A DNA stretch of 64,000 nucleotides from contig NZ_WNLP01000002.1 in the NCBI RefSeq assembly GCF_009727065.1, positions 124,001 through 188,000 on the forward strand, given 5' to 3'. This DNA is from Bifidobacterium canis. GTDB lineage: Bacteria > Actinomycetota > Actinomycetes > Actinomycetales > Bifidobacteriaceae. A program made the position numbers and the translations under genes. The first letter of the stretch is position 1. The number at the start of each line of letters is the position of its first letter. A model generated the notes under the pieces. The model was not told where the DNA came from. It did not search any database and saw only the letters and a list, made by a program, of their open reading frames with translations. Below, in pieces: positions 24,221-32,855 of this stretch.

Positions 24221-24802
24221 TTATCGCCAGGCTACCGTCATCAGGAAGCCGACCATAATCAATGCGAAACCAATGAGCAGGTTCCAGTTGCCAATGCCAG
24301 GAATCGGCCACTTCGCGGTCAGGTAGAACACGACGACCCAGATGAGGCCGATGATCATGAACGCGCAGAACAGCGGCACATACCAGCTCGGGTTCGCCTT
24401 CGTGCCCTTGATCGTGTCTTCCACACGCTTCGTGTTCTCCTGCTGGCGACGCACCATGCGGCGCATCTGCGGAGTCATGTCTTTCTCATCAACAGTGGAG
24501 TTGAGCAAGTCCTGAATTTTGTCGAGAGAGATATCGTCGGCGGCTTCCTCGGATTCCTCAGCCTCGCGCTCTTCCTTAGCCTCTTCTTTGGCTTCCTTGC
24601 GCTCGGCCTTCTCTTCCGCGCGCCTCTCCTTGCGATCTTCGTGCACCGGTTCCTCGGCTACTTCCTCAGATTCCACGGCTACGGCATCGCCCTCGGAGTC
24701 GGCGTCAACGACAACATCATCGGTGACCGTTGCGGTCTCGTCAGCAGTGGCTTCGCTGATCTGGCCATCTGCGTCGGTCTTGTGCAGCTCTTCCTCAGCC
24801 AT
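24221..24802 (-). CDS. crgA: CrgA-type cell division protein with charged N-terminal extension
   Basis: Encodes 193 residues from ATG 24802 behind GGAG. The last 75 residues are the CrgA domain: MTPQMRRMVRRQQENTKRV, KANPSWYVPLFCAFMIIGLIWVVVFYL, then a second helix ending in TVAWR. The first about 100 residues are an Asp/Glu region followed by a Lys/Glu/Arg-rich stretch (ERKEAKEEAKEERE) likely to form a single charged helix. CrgA helps recruit wall-synthesis enzymes to the septum in actinobacteria and usually has almost no N-terminal extension. Gene position beside DUF881, trpG and pknAB supports the call. Confidence 0.85.
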   Translation of the reverse strand: MAEEELHKTDADGQISEATADETATVTDDVVVDADSEGDAVAVESEEVAEEPVHEDRKERRAEEKAERKEAKEEAKEEREAEESEEAADDISLDKIQDLLNSTVDEKDMTPQMRRMVRRQQENTKRVEDTIKGTKANPSWYVPLFCAFMIIGLIWVVVFYLTAKWPIPGIGNWNLLIGFALIMVGFLMTVAWR

Positions 24803-24909
24803 TTGTGTAGTCTCCTTCGATCGGCTACAAGTTATCATAGTGGTTACACAAGAAAGAGAACCCGAAAGCCATAACTTCGAGCGAAATAATCTTATTTTTG
24901 GAGGTGGCG

Positions 24910-25707
24910 ATGGCGAAACACGGAGCCAAGCATGTCAAGAAGACATCGATGGTGGGGAGCATGGCCGTGCTCGTTGTGGTCGCATTGGTGGGGTTTCTGA
25001 TCGTGACCAATCTGCGCGTCAACCGCTCTACAACCGTGTCGAACGACGCCGCGGAACTCATTGAGCACCGCGTGCAGCAGGTGGACGAGCTGCAGTCTGA
25101 AGTCAATACGTTGAGCTCGCAAGTCGACGACTACAACAAGCTGCTGAAAAAGAGTGACCAGAGTGGTGATCAGAACAGCGAGGAAAGCGGCAGCAGCACT
25201 ATGCTGCCGGAGGTGTCTGGCCCAGGGCTCACGGTGACACTCAACGATTCAGCTATGTGGGAGAACGTGGTAGACAGTTCCGGCTCCACTGCTGACATCG
25301 ACAAATATGTGGTGCACCAGCAAGACGTCGAAGCAGTGGTGAACGCGCTATGGGCGGGTGGCGCGGAATCCATGCAGATTATGGACCAGCGCGTGCTGCC
25401 CACCTCCGCAGTGCTCTGCTCAGGCAACGTGCTGCTGCTGCAAGGTCACAAATATTCGCCGCCGTTCACAATCTCAGCTATTGGTCCTGTGGCTGAGATG
25501 GAGCAGGCACTGAACGAGTCGCAGGCGATCCAGATTTACAAACAATACGTGGAGGCGTTCGGCCTCGGCTACAAAGTCACTGAGCAGAGCAATCTCACCT
25601 TTCAGCGTACCCCTCTCTTGCTTCAGCCGCTGCGATATGCGAAAGTAATACCCGAAAATAACAACGGATCAGAAAGTAATTCGGAGACGAACTCCGCTGG
25701 GAAGTAA
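24910..25707 (+). CDS. DUF881 family membrane-anchored protein
   Basis: Encodes 265 residues. ATG 24910 is chosen because GGAGG lies at 24900-24904, inside the longer open frame. An N-terminal signal-anchor helix (about residues 13-35) is followed by a coiled coil (about 48-80), a Ser/Asp linker, and a DUF881 domain with VSGPGLTVTLNDS and NALWAGGAESMQIMDQR. The tail is Asn/Ser-rich. This family recurs between crgA and trpG in actinobacteria and is presumed to act at the cell envelope during division; the biochemical role is unknown. It is divergent from crgA by 107 bases. Confidence 0.85.
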   Translation: MAKHGAKHVKKTSMVGSMAVLVVVALVGFLIVTNLRVNRSTTVSNDAAELIEHRVQQVDELQSEVNTLSSQVDDYNKLLKKSDQSGDQNSEESGSSTMLPEVSGPGLTVTLNDSAMWENVVDSSGSTADIDKYVVHQQDVEAVVNALWAGGAESMQIMDQRVLPTSAVLCSGNVLLLQGHKYSPPFTISAIGPVAEMEQALNESQAIQIYKQYVEAFGLGYKVTEQSNLTFQRTPLLLQPLRYAKVIPENNNGSESNSETNSAGK

Positions 25708-25784
25708 CGAGATTACTATTTCGTTGTATTGAGTAGCTCGAATATTCGGGTGTATTCAAGAGAAGCAAGGCAAGAGGAACGAGC

Positions 25785-26939
25785 ATGAAGCATAACGCCA
25801 GGCATGATGCGCAGGGTGCGCACGGCGCGCAGAATATCAGCGGCGCGGGCGAACCGCCGCGCAAACGCAGCGTCGGTCGCTCCATTGTGATGATTCTTGC
25901 GGAGATCATGCTCACTGTGGGCGTGGTGTGCGCGCTGTATGTGCTGTGGATGCAGTGGTGGACTGGTGTGCAGTCCGAGCACGCGCAGCTCGAGGAGCGC
26001 GCGAACTCGTCGTGGGCGCAGCCCGCGAGCGACGGCAAGAACGCGAAGATCGCGCAGCCGCAAAGCGGCGAGCCTCCCGTGCAGCCGACGAGCGCGAACG
26101 TGGGGGAGCTGATCGCGCGCGTCTATATTCCGCGATTCGGCGACACGTGGGAGCGCAATCTTGTGCAGGGCACCGATCTGACCGAGCTCAATATGCACGG
26201 TCTCGGGCACTATGTGGACTCCCAGTGGCCGGGGCAAGTGGGTAATTTCGCGTTCGCAGGCCACCGCAACGGGTACGGCCAGCCGCTCGGAGACGTCGAC
26301 AAACTCAAAGCCGGCGACGCCGTGGTGATTCGCACGAAAGACTACTGGTATGTGTACAACTACACGAACTACATCATCGTGACGCCGGATCAGGGCGAGG
26401 TCATTTCGGCGAACCCCGAGAACCCATCTGCGCCGGCGACCAAGCGCATGCTCACGATGACGACGTGCGAACCGAAATACACGGCTCCGACGCATCGCTG
26501 GGTGAGCTTCGGCGAATTCAAATATTGGGCGAAAGTGAGCGACGGCATTCCCAAGGAGCTCGCGACGAATGGCTCGAATGGCAACGTGCAGTTCATCAAC
26601 AACGAGAGCACGCCGTTCTTCGCACAGCTCGATTCGCTCAAGCCGGTCATCTACGGGCTGCTCGCGGCATATGTGATCATCTTCATCGCAGCCGCCTTCG
26701 CGTGGCGCTGGCCGCTGTTGCGCGCGATTCGCAACGGTGAGCGCTCGAAGCCAGACGTTGATATTTACGGCGCGCTGGTGCGTCACCAGCCGGGTCCCGG
26801 CGTTATTCGCTGGCTGCTCACGCTGCTGCTGTTCCTGGCGGCGTCCGCCGCAGTGGTCGAATGGGCGTGCCCGTGGGCGGCAAGCCACATCGAGATATTG
26901 CGCGAGATGTCGAACTATACGGCGATCACACCGGCGTAG
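25785..26939 (+). CDS. srtE: class E sortase
   Basis: Encodes 384 residues from ATG 25785 behind AGAGGAAC. It has an N-terminal signal anchor (about 33-58), then the sortase barrel with catalytic His160 (FAFAGHRNGYG), Cys228 (TMTTCEPKYTAP) and Arg238 (HRW). The TTCEP...HRW spacing is the class E signature. Two further membrane helices (about 285-306 and 343-365) follow, an unusual C-terminal addition. Class E sortases attach LAXTG proteins to peptidoglycan; both giant surface proteins at 44.9-51.7 kb end in LAATG and are likely substrates. It follows the DUF881 gene by 77 bases. Confidence 0.9.
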   Translation: MKHNARHDAQGAHGAQNISGAGEPPRKRSVGRSIVMILAEIMLTVGVVCALYVLWMQWWTGVQSEHAQLEERANSSWAQPASDGKNAKIAQPQSGEPPVQPTSANVGELIARVYIPRFGDTWERNLVQGTDLTELNMHGLGHYVDSQWPGQVGNFAFAGHRNGYGQPLGDVDKLKAGDAVVIRTKDYWYVYNYTNYIIVTPDQGEVISANPENPSAPATKRMLTMTTCEPKYTAPTHRWVSFGEFKYWAKVSDGIPKELATNGSNGNVQFINNESTPFFAQLDSLKPVIYGLLAAYVIIFIAAAFAWRWPLLRAIRNGERSKPDVDIYGALVRHQPGPGVIRWLLTLLLFLAASAAVVEWACPWAASHIEILREMSNYTAITPA

Positions 26940-27013
26940 TGCGCGCCGCACCTTGCTAGACTGGGGAGTTGCGCACGCATATTTCGGGTATTTCACGTAA
27001 CGGAAGAGAAACG

Positions 27014-27661
27014 ATGACGGATTCCGCACACATTCTGGTGATCGATAACTATGACTCCTTCGTATATACGATCGTCGGGTATTTGAAGACGCTCGGCGCA
27101 CACGTTGACGTGGTGCGCAATGACGCTCTCGACCCGAAGACGCCGGGGCTGCTCGATGACTACGACGGCGTGCTGATTTCGCCAGGGCCGGGCGCTCCGA
27201 GCGAATCCGGCATCAGCGAAGACATGATTCGACTGTGCGCGGCTGAACGCAAGCCGATGTTCGGCGTGTGCTTGGGCATGCAGGCGCTTGCTGAGGTGTA
27301 TGGCTGCACTGTGGATCATGCGCCGACGATCATGCATGGCAAAACGAGCCAGGTGGAACATGTGGACGATGAGATTTTCGCCGGCGTCGCCAACCCGATG
27401 ACTGCCACCCGTTACCATTCGCTCGCTGTGGAGCCAGATTCCGTGCCAGATGAGCTGCAAGTGACCGCTTGGACGGTCGACGATCACATTGTGCAGGGGC
27501 TGCGCCACCGTGAACTGCCGCTGTATGCCGTGCAATTCCACCCTGAATCGGTGCTGACGCAAGACGGATACCGTTTGCTGGCGAATTGGCTCGCCGTGTG
27601 TGGCCAGGCCAATGCGGTCGAGAAGAGCCGTGGCCTGCAGCCCAAGCTCGCCTCCAACTGA
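27014..27661 (+). CDS. trpG: glutamine amidotransferase, anthranilate/aminodeoxychorismate synthase component II
   Basis: Encodes 215 residues from ATG 27014 after GGAAGAG. It is a class I amidotransferase: N-terminal VIDNYDSFVYTIVGYL, LISPGPGAPSESG, nucleophile Cys86 in FGVCLGMQAL, and the His/Glu pair in YAVQFHPESVL. It supplies ammonia from glutamine to a chorismate-binding partner for anthranilate or p-aminobenzoate. The partner gene is not in the window, so TrpG and PabA roles cannot be separated. The trpG-pknB neighbourhood is conserved in actinobacteria; here they converge across a repeat-filled gap. Confidence 0.88.
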   Translation: MTDSAHILVIDNYDSFVYTIVGYLKTLGAHVDVVRNDALDPKTPGLLDDYDGVLISPGPGAPSESGISEDMIRLCAAERKPMFGVCLGMQALAEVYGCTVDHAPTIMHGKTSQVEHVDDEIFAGVANPMTATRYHSLAVEPDSVPDELQVTAWTVDDHIVQGLRHRELPLYAVQFHPESVLTQDGYRLLANWLAVCGQANAVEKSRGLQPKLASN

Positions 27662-27734
27662 GTCTCAGTCTTCCGAGTAGATTTCCCCAGTTTCATCCTC
27701 TGCCTTCCCACAGCCAAGTCGTATAAGGTCAATA

Positions 27735-27999
27735 GACAACATGGCCGAAAACGGTATCGCGAATGGTCAAGTTGTCGAACGGAATCAGGCAACATGACCA
27801 TGCAGGGCATCGAGCATGGTCAGGTCATCTACCTTGAATAGACAACATGACCATAAACGGCATCGCATCCGGTCAGGTTGCCTAAGGAAGCTATACAACA
27901 TGACCAGAAGGGGTGCTGTGAATGTGCATGTTGCATAACATCGCTAGACAACACGACTGTATGCAGCACCCCCATATAGGCAATTTGCCGAAACGATCT
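27735..27999. repeat. tandem hairpin array (family 3): five units, 53-nt period
   Basis: Unit starts are 27735, 27788, 27841, 27894 and 27947, exactly 53 bases apart. The consensus is GACAACATGACC, a centre containing ACGGCATCGC, then GGTCAGGTTGTC, so each unit can fold into a hairpin. The last two units are degenerate and share a longer pairing (GGGGTGCTG with CAGCACCCC). It lies in the 646-base gap between convergent trpG and pknB; no gene is visible in that gap. Confidence 0.85.
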
Positions 28000-28074
28000 A
28001 GATGACCTGACCAAGGGAGCCGCAGCGGAGCGCCACCCCCATCGCCCACATTCCTTGTCACCACCCTGCCCCTC

Positions 28075-28201
28075 ATTTTGCTGGTGGGGATATAAAACCT
28101 TCAACCTTCGGAGTAGCCGTGTGCCGAAAAGCGCTATTTTCCGCCCTTTTTCAAACACGACTATTCGAGTCCTGAATGGTTTCATATCCCCACCAGCAAA
28201 T
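28075..28201. repeat. long inverted repeat (about 23-nt arms, about 78-nt loop)
   Basis: Arm TTGCTGGTGGGGATATAAAA (28078-28097) pairs with TTTCATATCCCCACCAGCAA (28180-28199) with a single mismatch. Overall size and geometry match the element at 5609-5732, but the sequences differ. It is non-coding and lies 107 bases from the pknB end. Confidence 0.65.
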
Positions 28202-28204
28202 AGA

Positions 28205-28230
28205 AGGGCTCGGGGATTGGCCCGAGCCCT
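28205..28230 (-). terminator. hairpin terminator downstream of pknB
   Basis: AGGGCTCGGG pairs perfectly with CCCGAGCCCT around a six-base loop. On the minus strand it is followed by TTCTATTTGC, a weak T-rich run. It is the likely end of the pknB operon transcript. Confidence 0.65.
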
Positions 28231-28307
28231 TGGATGAGCGTTGAGCAGATGGTTACCGCTCAGCAGTATTGCGCTTAATTGCTGGCATCACTTCTGATTG
28301 CTGGCGC

Positions 28308-30371
28308 TCACTCCTGTTTGTTGCTGTTGGTATTGCCTGCGTCTTTGTCGGCTGACGACGATGGCGATGGGCTGCTCGTGGACTCCTTCGCCTTGGCGGT
28401 CAACTTGATGGTGGTGTTGGCGTCGACGTCTCCGCTTTGATCAACCGCAGTCACCGTGGCATCGTCAGCAGCGCCTTGCGTATCGATGTTCTTGAAACCG
28501 GCTGAAGACAGCGCAGACTTTGCTTCCGCTACCGTCATGCCGACGAGATTGGATGGCACGGAGATCTTGCCATTGGAGACCCAGATGGTGACCGACGAGC
28601 CACGCTCGACCGACGTGCCGCCTGTTGGCTCCACACGCGTCACCGTGTCTTTGGTGGCAGTGGAGTTCTCTTCGTTGATCTGCACGGCGAAATCGCTCTT
28701 CTGCAGTTCGCTGACCGCTTCATCCTTGGTCTTGCCCACCAAGTCAGACGGCACCTTCGTCATGCCGGACGACACCCACAGGCTGATCGTGGAACCCTGC
28801 TCGGCAGACGAGCCCGCGGCAGGATCGGTGCGCGTCACCATGTCTTTTTCGATGGTTGCGCTGTCTTCGGTTTGCACACTGGTGTTCACCTCGAAGCCAG
28901 CGGCCTCCAATGCAGCACGGGCGTTCGCCTGCGTCTGGCCGGTGACATCTGGCACCGTCACGCTCTTCGGCCCTGCCGAGAACCACACGGTGACCGTCGA
29001 GCCCTTTGCCACACTGCGTCCGCCAGCAGGATTCTGCTTGGTGAACGTGCCTTCAGGCTCGGTGGAATCGGTGTCTTGCTTGATCACCGCTTTGAGTCCG
29101 AGTTCTTCGAGCTGGGCTTTCGCGCGATCCTGCGTGGTGGTGGTCGTGAAGGTCGGCACAGTCACATATTCGACCTTCGGCGTGCGGTTCTGCGACCAGA
29201 AGTAGTAGCCGAGTCCGCCCGCGATCAGCAGCACCACGAGAATCGACACCGCCGTGATGATCGTCCTGCGCTTTTTCTTCTTCGCGGCTTCGGCACGCTG
29301 CTGGGCGCGGGTTTTCACCTGCGTATCGCCCTGCCCCGTTGTGGCGGGGTCTGCCGGAATGGTCTGGAACTGGCCGGTCACCGGATTGTAGACGCGCGTG
29401 GCCTGCCCCTCGTTGGCGTAGTCGATCGCCTTCGTAGCATTCTCGGCGTCTTTACGCGCATTGATCATAGACATGTCTTGCAACGGGTTGAACGCCGCTG
29501 CAGACGGCAAACCACCGTTCATATAGGTGAGAATGTCGTTCTTGAACTCCGTGGCCGTGGCATAACGGTTCTGACGATCTTTGGCCATGGCCTTGGCGAC
29601 GATCTGATCCCACATCGGGTTCAGGCCGGGCACGATCGAACTTGGCTTGACAGCCACCTCCGACACATGCTGGTAGGCGATCGCCACAGCCGAATCGCCG
29701 GTGAACGGCGGGCGTCCGGTGAGCATCTCGTAGAGCACGCAGCCTGCGGAATAGAGGTCGGAACGCATGTCAACGTTCTCGCCGCGAGCCTGCTCAGGCG
29801 AGAGATATTGCGCAGTGCCGACGACGCCCTGCGACTTCGTCATCGTCGTAGCCGAATCGTCGAGCGCACGGGCGATGCCGAAGTCCATGACCTTGACGAT
29901 GCCCTGCTCGGAGATCATGATGTTGCCGGGCTTGATGTCGCGGTGAATGATGCCCATGCGATGCGAGTATTCAAGCGCGTTGAGCAAACCGATCATCACA
30001 TGCTCGGTGTCGCTCTGGCTCAGAGCGCCGTTCGCCTTGATGATGTCGCGCAGCGTCTGCCCCTGCACATACTCCATGATCAGGTAGGGCACATGCTCGG
30101 TCTGCCCGTTGTCGAGCGTGACCACTTCCTCACCCGAATCGTAGATGTTGACGATGTTCGGGTTGTTCATCTGCGCCACGGAATGCGCTTCACGGCGGAA
30201 GCGGGTCAGGAAGATCTCGTCGTGCGCGAGGTCGGCACGCATGATCTTGACGGCCACGGTGCGCCCCAAACGCGTGTCGAGAGCGATATGCACTTCTGCC
30301 ATACCGCCGCGGCCTATGAGCTGGCCTAATTGGTAACGGCCGCCATCAAGTGTGGTGGGCATGCTGCTCAT
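28308..30371 (-). CDS. pknB: PASTA-domain Ser/Thr protein kinase
   Basis: Encodes 687 residues. The kinase domain (about 12-275) has IGRGGMAEV, catalytic Lys42, HRDIKPGN with Asp145, DFG Asp163 and a threonine-rich activation loop (TTMTKSQGVVGTAQYL). A basic juxtamembrane stretch (AAKKKKRR) precedes one helix (about 370-390), then four extracellular PASTA repeats (starting at about VTVPTF, VTVPDV, KVPSDL and SVPSNL) and a Ser-rich tail. PASTA domains sense muropeptides and lipid II; the kinase tunes wall growth and division. Its ATG overlaps the pknA stop (ATGA), and GGAAGGGAG lies upstream. It is last in the operon. Confidence 0.95.
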   Translation of the reverse strand: MSSMPTTLDGGRYQLGQLIGRGGMAEVHIALDTRLGRTVAVKIMRADLAHDEIFLTRFRREAHSVAQMNNPNIVNIYDSGEEVVTLDNGQTEHVPYLIMEYVQGQTLRDIIKANGALSQSDTEHVMIGLLNALEYSHRMGIIHRDIKPGNIMISEQGIVKVMDFGIARALDDSATTMTKSQGVVGTAQYLSPEQARGENVDMRSDLYSAGCVLYEMLTGRPPFTGDSAVAIAYQHVSEVAVKPSSIVPGLNPMWDQIVAKAMAKDRQNRYATATEFKNDILTYMNGGLPSAAAFNPLQDMSMINARKDAENATKAIDYANEGQATRVYNPVTGQFQTIPADPATTGQGDTQVKTRAQQRAEAAKKKKRRTIITAVSILVVLLIAGGLGYYFWSQNRTPKVEYVTVPTFTTTTTQDRAKAQLEELGLKAVIKQDTDSTEPEGTFTKQNPAGGRSVAKGSTVTVWFSAGPKSVTVPDVTGQTQANARAALEAAGFEVNTSVQTEDSATIEKDMVTRTDPAAGSSAEQGSTISLWVSSGMTKVPSDLVGKTKDEAVSELQKSDFAVQINEENSTATKDTVTRVEPTGGTSVERGSSVTIWVSNGKISVPSNLVGMTVAEAKSALSSAGFKNIDTQGAADDATVTAVDQSGDVDANTTIKLTAKAKESTSSPSPSSSADKDAGNTNSNKQE

Positions 30372-31387
30372 TGCTGCTCCCTTCCAAGGCTTCCGGCGGT
30401 GCGGCCGGAATCGTGTGTGCCAGAATCATGTGACGCATGATGCATCAATGAGAAGGCGGACTGGTGAGTCTGAGGATCGCGGTGCGGAGCGCTGGTGACT
30501 CTGCGCGGCACGCGACCATTGATGTTGACCATCGTGGCATCCGACAGCGCGGTTTGCTGGTCGAGAAGACGACGTTCGATGCGCGAAAGCACACGGGCCA
30601 CCGTCAAAGCGTCTTGCGGGCGATCCGCAGGATCTTTGGCGAGCATGGCCATCACGAATTGTGCAAGCTGGAAATCGACGGTATCGGGCAACGGCGGCAC
30701 CGGATTGTTGACGTGTGCGGCGGCGATGTCGACCGGCGTGGCGCCGGTGAACGGCCTGTGCCCGCACAAGCCCTCATATGCCACGACGCCCAGCGAATAG
30801 ATGTCGGATTGCGGGGTCGCCTGCTCGCCCTGAGCCTGCTCAGGTGAGATGTATTGCGCAGTGCCGACCACCATGCCATCTTGCGTGATCTGTTCTTGGT
30901 TCGTGGAATACGAGACGCCGAAATCGGTGATCTTCACCTCACCGTTGTCAGACACCATGATGTTCGCCGGCTTCACATCACGGTGAATCACGCCATGCGA
31001 ATGCGCGACGAACAAGCCGCGTGCGGTCTGAATCAGAATCGGCAGCAAACGGATCGGATCCATCGGGCCGTCGATCTCGTGATAGATGTCGGCAAGCGAT
31101 TTGCTCGGCACATATTCCATGATCAGGAACCCAATGCCGTCATGCTCGTAGTATTCGAACAGCGCAGCGATGTTCGGATGCGCCAGATTCGCGGAATTGC
31201 GAGCCTCGGCACGCAGCCTGCGCAGCTTCGACTCCTGATTTGTGGTGTCGGTGCGCAATGCCTTGATAGCGACGGGGCGGCCGAGCTGAATGTCGTAGCC
31301 CTTCCACACTTCACCCATGCCGCCTTGCGCCAAGCGGGAATCGAGGCGATACCGGCAATGGATCAGTTGCCCTTCAATCAATCTCAT
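30368..31387 (-). CDS. pknA: soluble Ser/Thr protein kinase
   Basis: Encodes 339 residues. Kinase motifs: LAQGGMGEV, Lys42 (VAIK), HRDVKPAN with Asp137, DFG Asp155, activation loop VVGTAQYISPEQ. The 70-residue tail is polar and contains no obvious membrane helix or PASTA domain, unlike mycobacterial PknA, which is membrane-anchored. It is therefore probably cytosolic or docked on partners. It overlaps pbpA upstream (ATGA at 31384-31387) and pknB downstream, which indicates translational coupling. It likely phosphorylates division and FHA proteins with PknB. Confidence 0.92.
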   Translation of the reverse strand: MRLIEGQLIHCRYRLDSRLAQGGMGEVWKGYDIQLGRPVAIKALRTDTTNQESKLRRLRAEARNSANLAHPNIAALFEYYEHDGIGFLIMEYVPSKSLADIYHEIDGPMDPIRLLPILIQTARGLFVAHSHGVIHRDVKPANIMVSDNGEVKITDFGVSYSTNQEQITQDGMVVGTAQYISPEQAQGEQATPQSDIYSLGVVAYEGLCGHRPFTGATPVDIAAAHVNNPVPPLPDTVDFQLAQFVMAMLAKDPADRPQDALTVARVLSRIERRLLDQQTALSDATMVNINGRVPRRVTSAPHRDPQTHQSAFSLMHHASHDSGTHDSGRTAGSLGREQQ

Positions 31388-32855
31388 TGTTGGAGCGCCT
31401 CCTTCATGATCGCAGTCATAATCGGGCCGGCGGCAAATGAGCCATACAGGTCGACGTTGTGCACAACGACGGCCACGGCGATCTTCGGATTGTCGGCAGG
31501 CGCGAAGCCCATGACCCAGCCGTCGATCGAGCTGTTGTTCTCACCGATCTGCGCTGTGCCGGTTTTCGCAGCCACTTTGACGCCCGAAATCTGAAGATTC
31601 GGGTTCGCCTCGTCTACCACGGCCTCCATCGCCTCGGTGAGCTTGTTCGCGGTGTCGGCGCTGAACGCATTGCTCATCACCTGCGGCTTCGTGTCGGGCA
31701 TCACCGAAAGATCGCTGAAACGCACGCGGTCGACGATCGTCGGCTTCATCAGCTTGCCATCGTTGGCGATCGCGGCGGCGATCATCGCGTTCTGCAACGG
31801 GGTCTCCACCGTGTCTCCCTGGCCGATCGACGCCAACGCGAGCTTGTCTTGGCTCACGTCGGTGGGGAAGCGCGACGCGACGGCGGTCATCGGAATGCCG
31901 TTCGTGTCGGTGCCGTCAATCGTGATCGACTTGTCGAAGCCGAGCTTCTTCGCCATGTCAGACACCGTTTGATCGCCCAACGCCACGCCGAGCTGCGAGA
32001 ACGCCGTGTTCGACGACCATGCCAAAGCCTCTTTGAGTGAGATCTTGCCATCGGTGCCGTTGCCCTGCGTTTCGGCGTTCGTCAACTGCGTCTGCGTGCC
32101 CGGCAGCGTGTATAAAGCACCAGCTGGAATCTGTGTGTCGAGCTGGTATTTGCCGCTTTCGAGGGCGGCTGCCATCACGACGGTTTTGAACGTGGATCCT
32201 GGCGGGTACAGCTGGCTGGTGGCACGGTTGAGCATCGGGTTCGAGCTGTTCGTGACGAGCTCGGTGTATGCCTTGCTCGCAGCCCCCGTGTCGTGCGACG
32301 CCAACGTGTTCGGGTCGTAGCTTGGAGTGCTCGCCATCGCGAGAATGCGTCCGGTGGAAGGCTCGATGGCTACTGCCGCACCATCTTCGTTATTCGCATT
32401 GAGCGCGTCCATCGCGGCCTTCTGCAGTTTCGGGTCGATCGACGTTTCGATCGACGCACCCTTGTTCTCCTGACCTGTGAACAGCGCCTTGATATGCTGC
32501 CAGAACAGCGCGTTCGATTCGCCGGTGAGCAGCGAGTTCTCCGACGCTTCGATGCCACGGTCGGCGTTCTGCGCGATCGAGAAGTAGCCGGTGATCGGCG
32601 CATACATCGACCCCTCTGGGTAGGAACGCTGATACGAGAACGAATCGTTCACCGGATCGGATTTCGCGATGATCGTGCCGTCTGATGCAAGAATCGCCCG
32701 CGCGGGGCACCGTACGTTTGGTAGAGCGCACGCGTATTGCGAGCGTCATGCGACAGTGAGTTCGCGCGGTTCACCATGATGATCGAACTCGAGATGCCGA
32801 GGATCACGAAGAGCACGATGACGGCGGTGAATAGCTGACGCAACGTTTTATTCAT
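31384..32855 (-). CDS. pbpA: penicillin-binding protein 2-type transpeptidase, frameshifted as read
   Basis: ATG 32855 (MNKTLRQLF) opens the N-terminal anchor; the frame closes after ...TYGAPRGRFLHQ. The rest resumes in another frame (NDSFSYQRSYPEGSMYAPITGYFS...). One extra base in the CCC run at 32697-32699 restores APRGAILASDGTIIAKSDPVNDS and gives 490 residues. The transpeptidase domain has SxxK (LYPPGSTFKTVV), SSN-type AWSSNTAF and KTG (VAAKTGTAQIGE). PbpA cross-links peptidoglycan, partnered with RodA encoded just upstream. Overlap with rodA and pknA shows tight coupling. A truly broken copy seems unlikely in this operon. Confidence 0.88.

Noticed and set aside
28872-30329. Long forward frame opposite pknB, with similar ones opposite pstP (34587-36140) and FprA (61414-62994)
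   Set aside because: All are antisense shadows of well-identified genes with GC-biased codons and show no family features.
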